A stretch of 64,000 bases of DNA, from positions 494,299 through 558,298 of the forward strand of contig NW_006498085.1 of NCBI RefSeq assembly GCF_000471905.2. The letters are read 5' to 3'. The notes below the pieces were generated by a model that worked only from the letters and a program-made list of their open reading frames with translations, made no database searches and was not told the DNA's origin. This DNA comes from Amborella trichopoda. Taxonomy: Eukaryota; Streptophyta; Magnoliopsida; Amborellales; Amborellaceae. This document shows, one piece after another, positions 49,225 through 60,700 of this stretch (its first letter is position 1; each line of letters opens with the position of its first letter). The translations under genes were made by a program, and so were the position numbers.

Positions 49225-49755
49225 TAGGATTTTTATATTAAGGATGCTATAAGCCTTAAGTTTTGTGAAAAGTAAAGCCTCGAGTTGAAATTTTGTCAGC
49301 AAAATACTTTTGGCATAGAAAATCTTTTAGATTGCTTTAAAATCTATTTTTTACCATCAATTATGGATTTTTAGCCGAGAAAATGGTATAGATCTTGTAG
49401 ATATGTGAACGCTTTAAAATGGGCGGTCTAATGTGTTATAATATATACTATTTTAGAATTTAAATCTTTTTTTTTTTCTTCTATTTTTTACCATCAATTA
49501 TGGATTTTTAGCCAAGAAAATGGTATAGATCTTGTAGATATGTGAACGCTTTAAAATGGGCGGTCTAGTGTGTTATAATATATACTATTTTAGAATTTAA
49601 ATCTTTTTTTTTCTTTTCAGGCATAATATAAATGTCAAGATGATCGATTTGAAGGTTTTGAGACGCTAGAACTATAATATTTGGTGAGTTTTGAGGTGAA
49701 GCTCTACTTTTTTTCCATAAATCCTTGGCCTTATTTGAAGGGCTTCCATATTTTA
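49225..49755. mobile_element. MITE of the shared-core group with 137-bp internal duplication
   Basis: Left end TAAAGCCTCGAG, right end TTTTGAGGTGAAGCTCTACT. The segment beginning CCATCAATTATGGATTTTTA occurs twice (49354 and 49491) in nearly identical form. Confidence 0.65.
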
Positions 49756-50264
49756 ATTAGAATTAAGATTTCTTTAGTTCTAAGTAAGACCTTTCATTTC
49801 TTTAATTCTAACTTCTAAGTAATACCTTTCATTACAAATAATGGTGGCAGGTATAGTTTCATAAAGATTTTAGTTACTATTTAGAACTGTTATTTTCTTG
49901 AATTCTTGTGAATTTTACACATTCATTGGAGCAAGGCTTGTTAGCTTTTTTTAAATTTCAAATCAATTTTATCAATATTTAACATCTTTTGAGTTTTTTT
50001 TTTCTTGCAGGAATCTATGCTAGTATAATAACTTGGAATCTATGCTAGTATAATAACTTGACAGCTTCGCAAAGAAGATTAGAATAAGCACTAGATCTTA
50101 AAGAAAGGAGATTCATGTTTACGCGTCTAAAGAAAGTCAAAAAAATAAACAACCCCTTCATGGTATTTTCTAAAAGAAAGAAATTTATAGGGCCAATATT
50201 AGGCTAGACCCCCTTAAAAGTAAAGGGAGCATTTTTTATTTGTACTTTGACATCTCATCTATGA

Positions 50265-50625
50265 GAAGAAGGGTGCCGATTGTATAGAGTCGAGGCTCTA
50301 AACAATCAAAGTAAAACACACAATTTGGAATGTGGCTTGAATATGGGAAATCTTTGTGATAGGCTTAAAATATATTTTTATTTTAAAAGCTTAAAAATGG
50401 TGTGGATCGAACAAATCTACAAAATTTTGAAAATTGATGGTCCAAAAATGTGTTATAAGAAACACAATTTTCAAAACTTGAAATCCATTTTTTTCTCATG
50501 TCTATGCATTTTAATGTCAAGATGATCAATTTGAGGATATTTGAGTATCAAAACAACATCTTCTAGTGAAATTTTTGAGTTGAACTCTAATTTGATTGTT
50601 TAGAGCCTCCGCTCTATGTAAAATT
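50265..50625. mobile_element. MITE, GAGGCTCTAAACAATC subtype
   Basis: Left end TGTATAGAGTCGAGGCTCTA then AACAATCAAAG. Right end TTTGATTGTTTAGAGCCTCC then GCTCTATGTAAAATTTTTC. It aligns with 48775-49172 and 50628-51022. Confidence 0.75.
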
Positions 50626-50627
50626 TT

Positions 50628-51022
50628 TCATGGTTTGTATAGAGCCGAGGCTCTAAACGATCAAATTAGAACCTACCTTCATATAGTACTGAAAAATATG
50701 GTTTCAATATTGTAAATCTTTGTTATAGCTTTAAAATATATTTTTATCTTTAATTATAAAATTTGAAGCTTTAAAATAGTCTATATTGAACAGATCTATG
50801 GAAACTTGAAAATCTTGAAAATTGACGGTCCAAAAATGTGTTACAAGATGCATTGTTTCCAACACTTGAAATCCATTTTTTTCTCATGTCCATTCATCTT
50901 GATGTAGAGATGATCAATTTGAGGATATTTTGGCATCAAAACAACCTCTTCTAGTGCAAATTTTGAGGTGGGCTCCAATTTGATTGTTTAGAGCCTCGGT
51001 TCTATATAAACTTTTCCCTCTC
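50628..51022. mobile_element. MITE, GAGGCTCTAAACGATC subtype
   Basis: Left end TTTGTATAGAGCCGAGGCTC then TAAACGATCAAATTAGAACC. Right end TTTGATTGTTTAGAGCCTCG then GTTCTATATAAACTTTTCCC. It sits only a few bases after the previous element, in the same orientation. Confidence 0.75.
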
Positions 51023-53252
51023 TCAAAATATAAATACATGGTTTGAAGCGCGAAAATCATCTATCTATTTTTCCAAAGTCATGAGATGGGGTATGGTTAA
51101 AATAGCAAATGGCATGTGCATGATGCTCCTACTGAGATATTAGATAAAAATGGTTTTTAAATATTTGATTACAAAAAGGAAAATATCATTTTAATTAATT
51201 ACATTTTAAATCATTCAGTATTATTTTTATAGCTATTTAATTTTCTAACCTTTTCTCTATCTTTTTTTTTTTTTTGAGTTTTCAAGTTTCTAGTTTTCTA
51301 GCTCATATCTTTTTTTGTTTTTTAGTTTTCGAGTTCTCTCTATTCATCTATCTATCTTTTCCAATCACACGTACTCACCACAATTTATAATATAAATATT
51401 TTCCTTGTAAAATTTTGTAAAAATATAATTAGACCAAGATTTGTTTTAATTTCCACCATTGGGTTCATTCGATGAATTTTGAGTTGACATTTAAGTAAGT
51501 GCCTCATTGAAAGATCCACCTCCATATATCATACACGGATTTTAATTTTAATTAGCCAAGTTAACATATCATCATTTTAAGTCAGTAAAAATATCATTGT
51601 AATTAGATTTTTTATGTGGTCTTTTAATTAGTAAAATCTTTCATGGAAATTACAGTCTATGTTTTTTAAATGTTTAGTTGCTTTGGGTTAATATATCCAT
51701 GCATATTTGAGAATTATTTTGTAAATATTTTTATTAGGTGCATCTATATTTTAAGAGTATACACTCAAACTTCTATATAATTTGGATTTGTAATAAAAAA
51801 AAATTAAATTAAAAAACAACATAATCTGATCGGCCTAGATTGAATCTGAGACATTAGATGTGTACTATTGCAACAGCCCTTAGGCAGACAAAATCTTTTT
51901 CCCACGGATATATAGCTAAGTATCTTAAAAGAGTTTTACAAGCATATTAAAACTCTGGGTTTATTCATGTCCTTTTTTTTTTTTGTAAGATCGGTGTTTT
52001 TATTGAATCGAACAAATTTAGGATTTGGTGAACTATTAGATAGACCGATTTAATCTGTTATGTTTCTGATAACAATATTAATTTCTACTATTTTCAAAAT
52101 CAACACCATCAATGAGATCTTCAATTCTTGTCAAACTATATCTTCTCCCTCTTTCTTATTTACATCCAACACTAATACATCCTAAAATTGATTGTGGATT
52201 GGTTTTAAATGCATTCATTCATCACCAAAACAATGAAAATATAGAAAAAATAAAAAACAAAAATATATGCATAATTAATCATAAAATAATAGAGAAAGAA
52301 TAAGTCAAAAACTAAGAGAAAAACAATAATCTACATACTTGAATCAATTTAGCGAGGAGAGGATTTCAACTCGAATACTTCAGAATTGCAAAAAACCTTG
52401 GCTGCTATAATAAATAGGTTAACACGCCGCCTTTGGAAAGCCCTATAACGATTATGTGCCCCTTACAAAATTTGGGCCGTTCATCTCATCTCATTTTTTT
52501 GCAAATATTTAAGAAAATAGAAGTTATCCCCTACTGAAAGTAATAAACCTAGAACTTACTAAGAGTAGTAAACTTATGACTTTGCAAAAGAAAATGGAGA
52601 AATATAGAACGAGATGATTTACCTTTGGTATGATGTTGTCACAACTAATCTTGACCATTGGATATGAAATTAGGAGACTGCATTTATTCCATTGACTAAG
52701 CTCAAACTTAAAGAAATTTTCTCGAACTTTGTGATATACCCAAACTATTAAATTCCATATCTGATGGTTGTAAGTAATTGGGACTGTACCAAAGGTAAAT
52801 GGTCTCCTTAAATACAATCCCAAAAAAAGCACCCTTCCAAAATCCCTAATCCCCTATTGGATTTTGAGCATTCATCTTATCTTATAGCAAATAACAGTAA
52901 GAGAATATTGAAATTATCTACATGACATATACTACTTTTTAATGTATTTGTATTACTCATCACCAAGTCATAATGATCTTCCATTTTGTTTGATTAATTT
53001 AGAACCTAGAACAAGACTTAAAATTCTAATGTATTTTATTATTGCAAGATTTTCCATATATAAAGGTTTCTCATACTCCTATTTCAATCCATCACTTGAA
53101 TCATATTTTCCTACTATTTACAAAAACTTCTAAAGTACTTATATGCATTATTGAGAACAAGTATCATCATAAAAGTTATAAATTTCTTCTTGACAAGATG
53201 ATGGGCAAACATATCCCTAGTCAAAGACTCACCTCTCTCTCTCTCTCCATGA
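51023..53252. other. Intergenic, no gene seen
   Basis: AT-rich sequence. The stretch at about 52620-52800 resembles 4060-4260 (CTAATCTTGACCATTGGATA against TTAATCTTGACTATTAGATG), indicating another dispersed repeat. No coding frame is convincing. Confidence 0.45.
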
Positions 53253-53590
53253 CAATTACCTCATGTTGGTAGCTGTCCTTCTAAATCATTTGTATGACTA
53301 ATAGAGAAAAATTAGGAATATGACATCTAAATTTCTTTTCCACCACCTTTTTTCCCTTCTATTTGCCCAAAACCTCTCTTTCCTAAAGAATCTAACTCAT
53401 TAGACATCTGATAACATGATAACAATTACCTCATGTTGGTAGCTGTCCTTCTAAATCATTTGTATGACTAATAGAGAAAAATTAGGAATATGGCATCTAA
53501 ATTTCTTTTTCACCACCTTTTTTCCCTCCTATTTGCCCAAAACCTCTCTTTCGTAAAGAATCTAACTCATTAGACATCTAATCACATGAC
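53253..53590. repeat. 170-bp tandem duplication
   Basis: CAATTACCTCATGTTGGTAG begins at 53253 and 53423. The two copies differ at only a few positions (for example GACATCTAA against GGCATCTAA), so the duplication is recent. From 53590 to 54265 there is nothing I recognise. Confidence 0.9.
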
Positions 53591-54636
53591 AAAATCTGGT
53601 AAAAAAGAAGACCATATCTATTCCCCTTGAAAATATCTTGTATTTGTTATTTAGTTTTATTTTTAAATAAAAATGAACTAGAGACAAGAAATAGATAATA
53701 GGAGTTTGTAGTTCCCTGCTGATGTCGGGGTGATTGGTCCCACAATATTCATCCCCCACTGGAAGAACGGCCATGTCATAAGAGTCAGATGTAACGGCTC
53801 AGGAGACTGATGGATGTAGTCAGCGTGTATTTGACATGATCAAATGAATCCCTTGCCGGAAATAATGTGCGTTAAAACATTCAAGAAATTGAGTCTTAAT
53901 TCTTGAATAAAATCACACCTAAGGATTATACACAAGCTGTCACATTTTGGCTACTAGGTGTATGAGAACTCAAATCATTTTTTCTTTTTTCTTGAAACTA
54001 CTCATCCAGTTTTTCTAAAGTGGATTCCAAACTTTCCCATCAAGAAGATCCTTCCAAGTAGGCCTTTCGCCCGCGAAAATATACAATTTGCCCTTGCCCT
54101 TACTCACCATAGATTGTATAGGTACTGTTAATCATTATTATTTTTGGAAATTGATTCTGGATAAACATCGCCATTTTTATGTCGGAAAACAACTAGAATT
54201 TAATAATTTGATCTTCAGTTGTTTTCATGTGGAACAAGTAGGATCTTTCCCATTACCACTACAGAGAAAATTGTTTTCGTGAGGCCATAACTACATCAAA
54301 TCTACACCTCATTTCGCCAATTTCTCAATTTTGAGGACCTGAGAAACTGCAAAAATCATTCTTCTCCCCAAAAGTAATATCCCACCTATGAAAGATTTAG
54401 AGCACTTATAAGTGTTCATCTCCACTACCACCTCAAAAATCAGATCTGACCTGTCCATTTAATGGGTAGTTAATATTTGAAGCTTTTTAAGAACTCACAA
54501 TTTTGGGTTGGAGAATTACTTGTAGGAACTTTGGATCCTTTTGTAGTCATCTGCTATATATAAGAATGGGAAATGGGCTGGGTCTACTCAACAACCAAAC
54601 CCTTAGTACTTGTTATTTATTAGTATAAAAAATAAA

Positions 54637-55057
54637 GGGTTTTGTTATGCTATGCTACGCTACACTATTTATGGTGTATACCTTTAAAGTCCTCAACATT
54701 TTTTGATATTTAGATATCTTTATCCTATAGTACTGTAGCTTTTTGTCTTGGCGTATTTTAAGTAATTAGTCAATGATAAAGTAGAAATTTATAATAAAAG
54801 TAAAAGCATTTATGAACAATAGTGACAATGACATCACTGATATGGTGTGTCACATCACCCATATAGTGCATTAATTATTTTTTAACTGCTATAGAATGCC
54901 ACTATTTTTTTAGAGAAATATCCATTCTACCTCTTTAAATGACCAAAACCGCCCCTGCATGAAAATTTTTATATTACAATGCAAGTGTATCTAAGTGTCC
55001 AAAAATGTTGAGGACTTTAAAGGTGTACACCTCAAGTGGTGTAGCGTAACAAAACCT
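54637..55057. mobile_element. Mutator-like MITE inserted in unit B after duplication
   Basis: 421 bp. Starts GGGTTTTGTTATGCTATGCT and ends GTGTAGCGTAACAAAACCT. The 9-bp repeat AAAAATAAA flanks it (54628-54636 and 55058-55066). Unit A at about 35957-35966 shows the corresponding uninterrupted site. Confidence 0.88.
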
Positions 55058-55404
55058 AAAAATAAATACTTGTATAAGAGCTCACTAGGGGCCTGAGCTT
55101 GAGTCAGGTGTGATAGACTAACTGATTTCTATCAGATACTGGGCCGATTTTAGCCAAGAAAAGAATAACATATTGAGAACATGACAGATACAATTTGTTC
55201 CCATGTGTATGGATCCGGTCTCGACAACTTGTTAATCTTGAGTTACTTAGGGGAGTTCCATGACACACTTCGAGCTATCTGATTTGACATCTAATAGTTA
55301 GGGGTGATTATGATCTTTTTACACTAAAGATAATTATTTTATTTTATACAATTTTCTATAATAATTGTGGGTGTTGTTTGATTTGTTGTTTTTATGTGGT
55401 GAAG

Positions 55405-55476
55405 GGGATGCTTGAAAACACAAACAAGGATAGAGTGAGAAGGCTGATAAGATTCAAGCCCCCTACTGAGATTTAA
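55405..55476 (+). pseudogene. Orphan LOLITA-like exon 5 in unit B
   Basis: 72 nt with acceptor GTGAAG just before. It codes GMLENTNKDRVRRLIRF then KPPTEI and a stop, differing from the real exon 5 (36304-36375) by D to N and L to F. Exons 2-4 are absent from unit B, so this is a stranded last exon. Confidence 0.9.
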
Positions 55477-56246
55477 GACAACAATTTTTCTAAGATTTGT
55501 CTACAACTCTTCTCTCTCTCTATCAATTTTTCTAAGATTTGTCTACAACTCTTCTCCCTCTCTATATGTTCTGATTCTTGTATGACCACAAATGTGCTTG
55601 CAGTTCTATAGTGTAACTTTACAATTTTCACCTGAGAAGGAAACAATGTTTGACCCCACGCACACTCTTCCCCCACTTCCCAATTGGGAGTTTGAGCTTG
55701 AATCTAAGTGCTTTCATCATTTTCCAGGTGTTGCCAGTTTCATTTTCTCGTTCTAGATATTGCTGAATTATAAATTTTGGAAATGTATACAAAAAAAAAA
55801 ACCATTGGTTCGCCAGATATGAAGCCAAGTGGTTGGGGATGTGTCATTGAGTCGGTACAAAACTAAAAATAAAATATATCGATTGTTAATTGAGTCGGTT
55901 CCAAAATTTAAAATAAAATATATCGATTGTTATAACACATCTAATGCTTAAAAAGTAACTGTTTTCTTGTATAAAAATTGAATGGTTTCATAGTAACTCC
56001 CATAATTATTTCTCCTGCTGCACAATTGAATAAGCAAGCTATCAAAGGCAGCCAATTACAATTTCTATCTTGATACTTTATTTCGGACTTCTTTAAATGT
56101 ATTTTGGTTATTTCTGCTTCACATGAACAATTAATTTTCACACAAATCATGGAACTGCCCCTTATTTTCAAAAACAATAATAGAACTACCACCTTTTTTA
56201 TTGAATGGGACTGTATCATATGCCATAAGCAACACCTTTTGCAAGA

Positions 56247-56734
56247 AGTTGTGTTTCTATAAGGTTGCAACCTTAAACAATCCAATTAAGGCGCATCTCC
56301 AAATTTTATTGTAACATATAATTTTGGTGTAAACAATTATTAGGATTATCTCCAAATATATTTTTATATCTAATTATGCACCTTTAAATTCTAAAAATGG
56401 TTAAAATAATGATTAAGATCAAGTAGATTTATGAACATATAAAAATCTTGAGAATGGAATATCTAAATATTTGTGTTGCACTATTTCTGAGACTCAAAAT
56501 CTTTTTTTTTATATATATTTATACATCAACATGGATAGTCTAAACAATGTGTTATAAGATATACTATTTCAGAGACTAAAACTTTTTTTTTTTTTTTTTT
56601 TCATATTTATACATCTCGATATCGAAATGATTAGAGGGTTTTTCAATATTAAAACAACCTTTTCCGAACGATTTTCCGAAAGATTTTTCAGGTGCATCTT
56701 TAATTCTAGTTGCAACCTTATATAAACTTTTTCC
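56247..56734. mobile_element. Mutator-like MITE, AAGGTTGCAACC subtype, inserted in unit B
   Basis: 488 bp. Left end TTTCTATAAGGTTGCAACCT, right end AGTTGCAACCTTATATAAAC then TTTTTCC. The flanking 9-bp repeats TTTGCAAGA are at 56238-56246 and 56735-56743. The equivalent site in unit A near 37085 is uninterrupted. Confidence 0.82.
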
Positions 56735-57391
56735 TTTGCAAGATGATGGTTATATACAGTTCCATGCACCTAGTCCAGATAGAGAAATCTTAATCATACA
56801 TAATTAGAGTCCATAGGCTATACGAGAAATAGACCGAGAGAGAGATCCTAATTACAACTAATGTGGGAGACCATAGAGAGAAATCCTAATTATAACTAAT
56901 TTGGGAGACCATAACCTATCGAGCACTGAGAAATAAAGAGAGAGAGAGAGAGTGATGTTATGAGAGTCCATAGAGAAATTCACATACATATGGGCACATT
57001 TTGATCATACGAATACAGAGCAGTAAGGGAAAAAAAATCTCGAGAGAACAACAAAGGTCAAAAAAAATTCAGGGAGAGAGAGATGGTTTGACTACCAAGC
57101 AATTGGGAACTGAAATTAAAGGCAAAAACTCTGGATTACAAACCAGAGAGAGGGGGGAGGGAGGGAGAGATTTGGAAGAAATGAGAGCCCATCTTCCATC
57201 TACACGCGTCCATAAGTAACAAAACACCAGAAAAACTTTACATCCAAATGCGAAATGGCAATACCATCATTAATTGGAACAGAATATAACCCAAACATCA
57301 ACTCCAACAAAATCACAAAAGCCACATTATCATATCTTTTACATATACAAACAGTGGTGGTTCTTCCAAAATATAAATACAACCAGGTTCT

Positions 57392-57560
57392 CCTTTTACA
57401 CATACAGTAGGCACACAACACACATAATACACCAATATAGAGCGAACCTCCTTTTACACATACAGTAGGCACACAACACACATAATACACCAATATAGAG
57501 TGACAACCTCCTTTTACACATACAGTAGGCACACAACACACCAATATAGAGTGACAACCG
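57392..57560. repeat. 58-60-bp minisatellite in the RDR6-B 3' flank
   Basis: CCTTTTACACATACAGTAGG begins at 57392, 57450 and 57510, each followed by CACACAACACACATAATACA except the last, which is shortened. Unit A has one diverged version of this block and instead expanded the neighbouring one. Confidence 0.88.
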
Positions 57561-57745
57561 CATGATCAGAGAGCTGATATTAGAGAGAGACCAGCTGCAT
57601 AGTCATCAGATTCACAAGATTCCTCATGGATCTAGGCTCACCATATCAACACAGTCGCGAGAGAGAGAGAGAGAGAGCCCCAACATACAACAGAAGTAAG
57701 TGGCAGAGTGGCCTTCCTAAGGAAATCCAAAGAAAGTGCCCAAAT

Positions 57746-60700
57746 TCAAATGTGAGGGAGCAAATAACAGGCAAGAGAGTCGATGGGTTTTGTTGGATCA
57801 AACTCCCTCTTAGCCACCTTAATCTTTATCCTCATCAAATAATCTACAGCAATCCATGGAAAGCTCAATGGGGTGGCCAATTCCCTACCTGACTTCTCCG
57901 CCATGCCCTTCCTTTCTCTTATCTCCTCAAGCTTCTTAACCCACTCAGGGTGGTAGGTCACTTGGTACCAAGCTGAAGCCTTCTTTTCATAGAAGGCATT
58001 CTTCTCCTCATCACTCAGCTCGACATCTGAGCCAACATTTTCAAAGATGGCTTTGAACTCCTTATTCAAAGCCCTATACGTGTTATTCAGCTTCTCTTTT
58101 AATTCGCCCACCTTCCGACTGTTATGTTTAGAGATAGAGGAGTAACAACCTGTAACCACCTCACCCTCAGAGCTCACATTATACAGCCCAAGGAAAAGAA
58201 TGATCTGCCTATCGTATAAACATTTATAATGCCAAGCCTCTGACAGGAAGTTCTCAGAGCCTGGCACCTCGAGGTCCAAGTCATAGGGGAGGTCATCTAG
58301 GGAGTGAGGCTCTATTTCGTCGAACTTCAGTTGAGGAGCATCCTTTATCTTTTGATAGAGGATTCCAAGGATTTTCTCCGATTTGTATGAGAAAATTCCA
58401 TCCTTCTCCATGAAGTCAGGGTACATCTTGGGTTTAAGGTTATTGGGCAAGAAGACTTGCTTACCGGTTTTGGGCACATCTACGGCTATTGCAGCTAGCT
58501 CTGCCAAGTAAAGGCAATTCTCATCTAGCGCCCCGTCCTTACTTAGGTCTGCATGCACCACATGAGCATTGCTTATCTGCCCAATGCTATCACTCACCAT
58601 ATGCTTCATGAAGAATTCAATTATATCCTGATGAAAAATACAAGAATAATATTAGCATCATTAAAAGGACAAACAATTTTAACAATAAAATGAATACTCT
58701 CTCTCTCTCTCTCTCTCTAGAATACATAGATGACATTATCAGAAAGACCAAGAACAAATTAAAGAAACAGTAGTGTGAAAGAATTGAAGATACATGCCTT
58801 CTCCAGATACTCAAAAATAATAAACAGAGAATCAGACACAATGGTAAACCAATCATTTCGAGCTACAGGCACAATGATTGCACTGAAATGACGACAACGA
58901 GAAGTGTTCTGGTCGTCTTTTAAAAGATCAAGGCGTTGCAAATATTTTTTTTTAACTTCAGAATGAGACCTGGGGTTCCCTCACAATAACTTCGCTCACA
59001 CACTGTCATGTCTTGAAAACAGAAGACAAGACCAGGTCAGCATAACCAATGGATAGATGCTTCCGTTTTTGATGGGTCAGGGAAGTTCCCTTTTCACTAA
59101 TTAAAAACACTCGACTTCACTCTCCAAGTTATGCACGCTTGGGCCAAGCCAAGTCCAACAAAGCTCACCTTTTTTAGCATGAACAGTATAAAAGCTTTCT
59201 AATCCATACATAAATTGGTGACAACCAGATATAAAAAGCATGCAAAACCAACATCTAGTAATAAATTCGCAATCAAAAGGGTTCAGCACAAGATCCAGCT
59301 ATATATGTAACCACACCTCCACAAAACGTTTGAACTTAATTAACTTTCCTCTCTCTATTTTTGCCATTGTGTAATAAGAAGGCATCATACAAAACCAGTT
59401 TGTCTTGTGGCTTCTAATTCAATGCGACAACACTAACAGGAAAACAGTTCTCATGGTTTACAAAACAGTACATCGTGTATTCATGCTTTCATGATAATAT
59501 ATCATATCAATAACAAATGTTGCTACTATTGGAACAGCAAAAAAGATAGATCGGGAAGTTGGTTGTTGGACCATATCAAACCATTAGTTGTGTGGAATTA
59601 AAGGAGAGTCAATCGTAACACAAAAACACAAAATGTCACTGACCAAACTTGCGGAAATAATCAAAGCCAAGAAAAAAGATGATACAATGATGTTCTTTCA
59701 GTTCACCGCAGTTCTGCATTATCATGTCACCAGACTATCCAGACAACCGAATGTTCCAAGTTTTCAAGCCAAGGTCCAGTGAACAGTATATTGATTCACA
59801 TGCACGTATGAGGTTCATGTGTGCATTAGGTTTAGTCACAAGTGCCACCATGAGTGATATATTCCTCTTTTCTACAACTTAGGGAGCAGTTTAGTGCAAC
59901 GCCATATACAGTTCCAAATTTTGAAGAAAATTTCTATGAAAATTAATTCTCCAGAATCCCCCATTAAAACCAAGTTTAATCACATCCTAATAATTCTAAA
60001 GAAAGAAGACAGAAAGCAGCAGAATTGCATAAGACAAAAGAGTTCAAAAACCTTGCTAGTAATAGTAGCAATAGTATGCACATAAAAACACTATCCTATT
60101 TCTCAAAAAACAATGGGCACATAAAAAAGCTACCGAACTGTAGTCACATGATACAACAAAAATACCATACAAAAGAAATTGTCATAAAGGTAAAGGTATA
60201 CCCGAGACGACACTTCCCGTGGTGCAAATTTGGCTTTTCCAGAATCATATTCCATCGCAGCCCAACTCTTGCCACTTGGAGGCACAAGCTTTTCGTTCCA
60301 AGTGACAAAGTAAGTATCTCCATCTAGATCACTTCCTGATGCCTCGTTGGTATGCGGTCTATCCCCCTTTTGAGGGAAAACCAAACAATCAACTAAATGG
60401 TGCAACCCAGGTACATCAACTGCTTCAAGAACCCGAATTTCCCCAGGGTGGAGGCAAGGGTTCTTGGCAATAACAACAGTTCCTGTGATTACCTTCACAT
60501 TGTGTTTCCTCTTAGAGAAACTCTTACCATGTTTAATGAAACAATTCTCCAAAGAAGGGCTCGAGACTTGGATAAAGCACTGCCCATGCTCTAGTTCACC
60601 TAACTCATCCAAACATCCCATCAACCACCGACCATCAGGATTAAATATCCTTGCTTTTGCAAGTAAGTCACCTAACTGAGCAGCTCGAATGCATGACAGC

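Larger units (their letters stand above)
35590..54265. repeat. Tandem segmental duplication, unit A (~18.7 kb)
   Basis: Homology with unit B begins at GAAATTGTTTTTGTGAGGCC (35590) against GAAAATTGTTTTCGTGAGGC (about 54265). It continues through the last LOLITA exon, the RDR6 3' flank, RDR6 itself and its upstream region to at least 45.1 kb, where the window ends in unit B. The offset is 18.7-18.9 kb, drifting with indels. If the duplication is direct and simple, unit A ends where unit B begins. Confidence 0.85.

Noticed and set aside
57746-58609. 287-codon frame starting MKHMVSDSIGQ as a separate gene (also at 38919-39782)
   Set aside because: It is the second exon of RDR6. The frame extends upstream six codons (DIIEFF) to an AG acceptor and joins in phase to the exon 1 donor.
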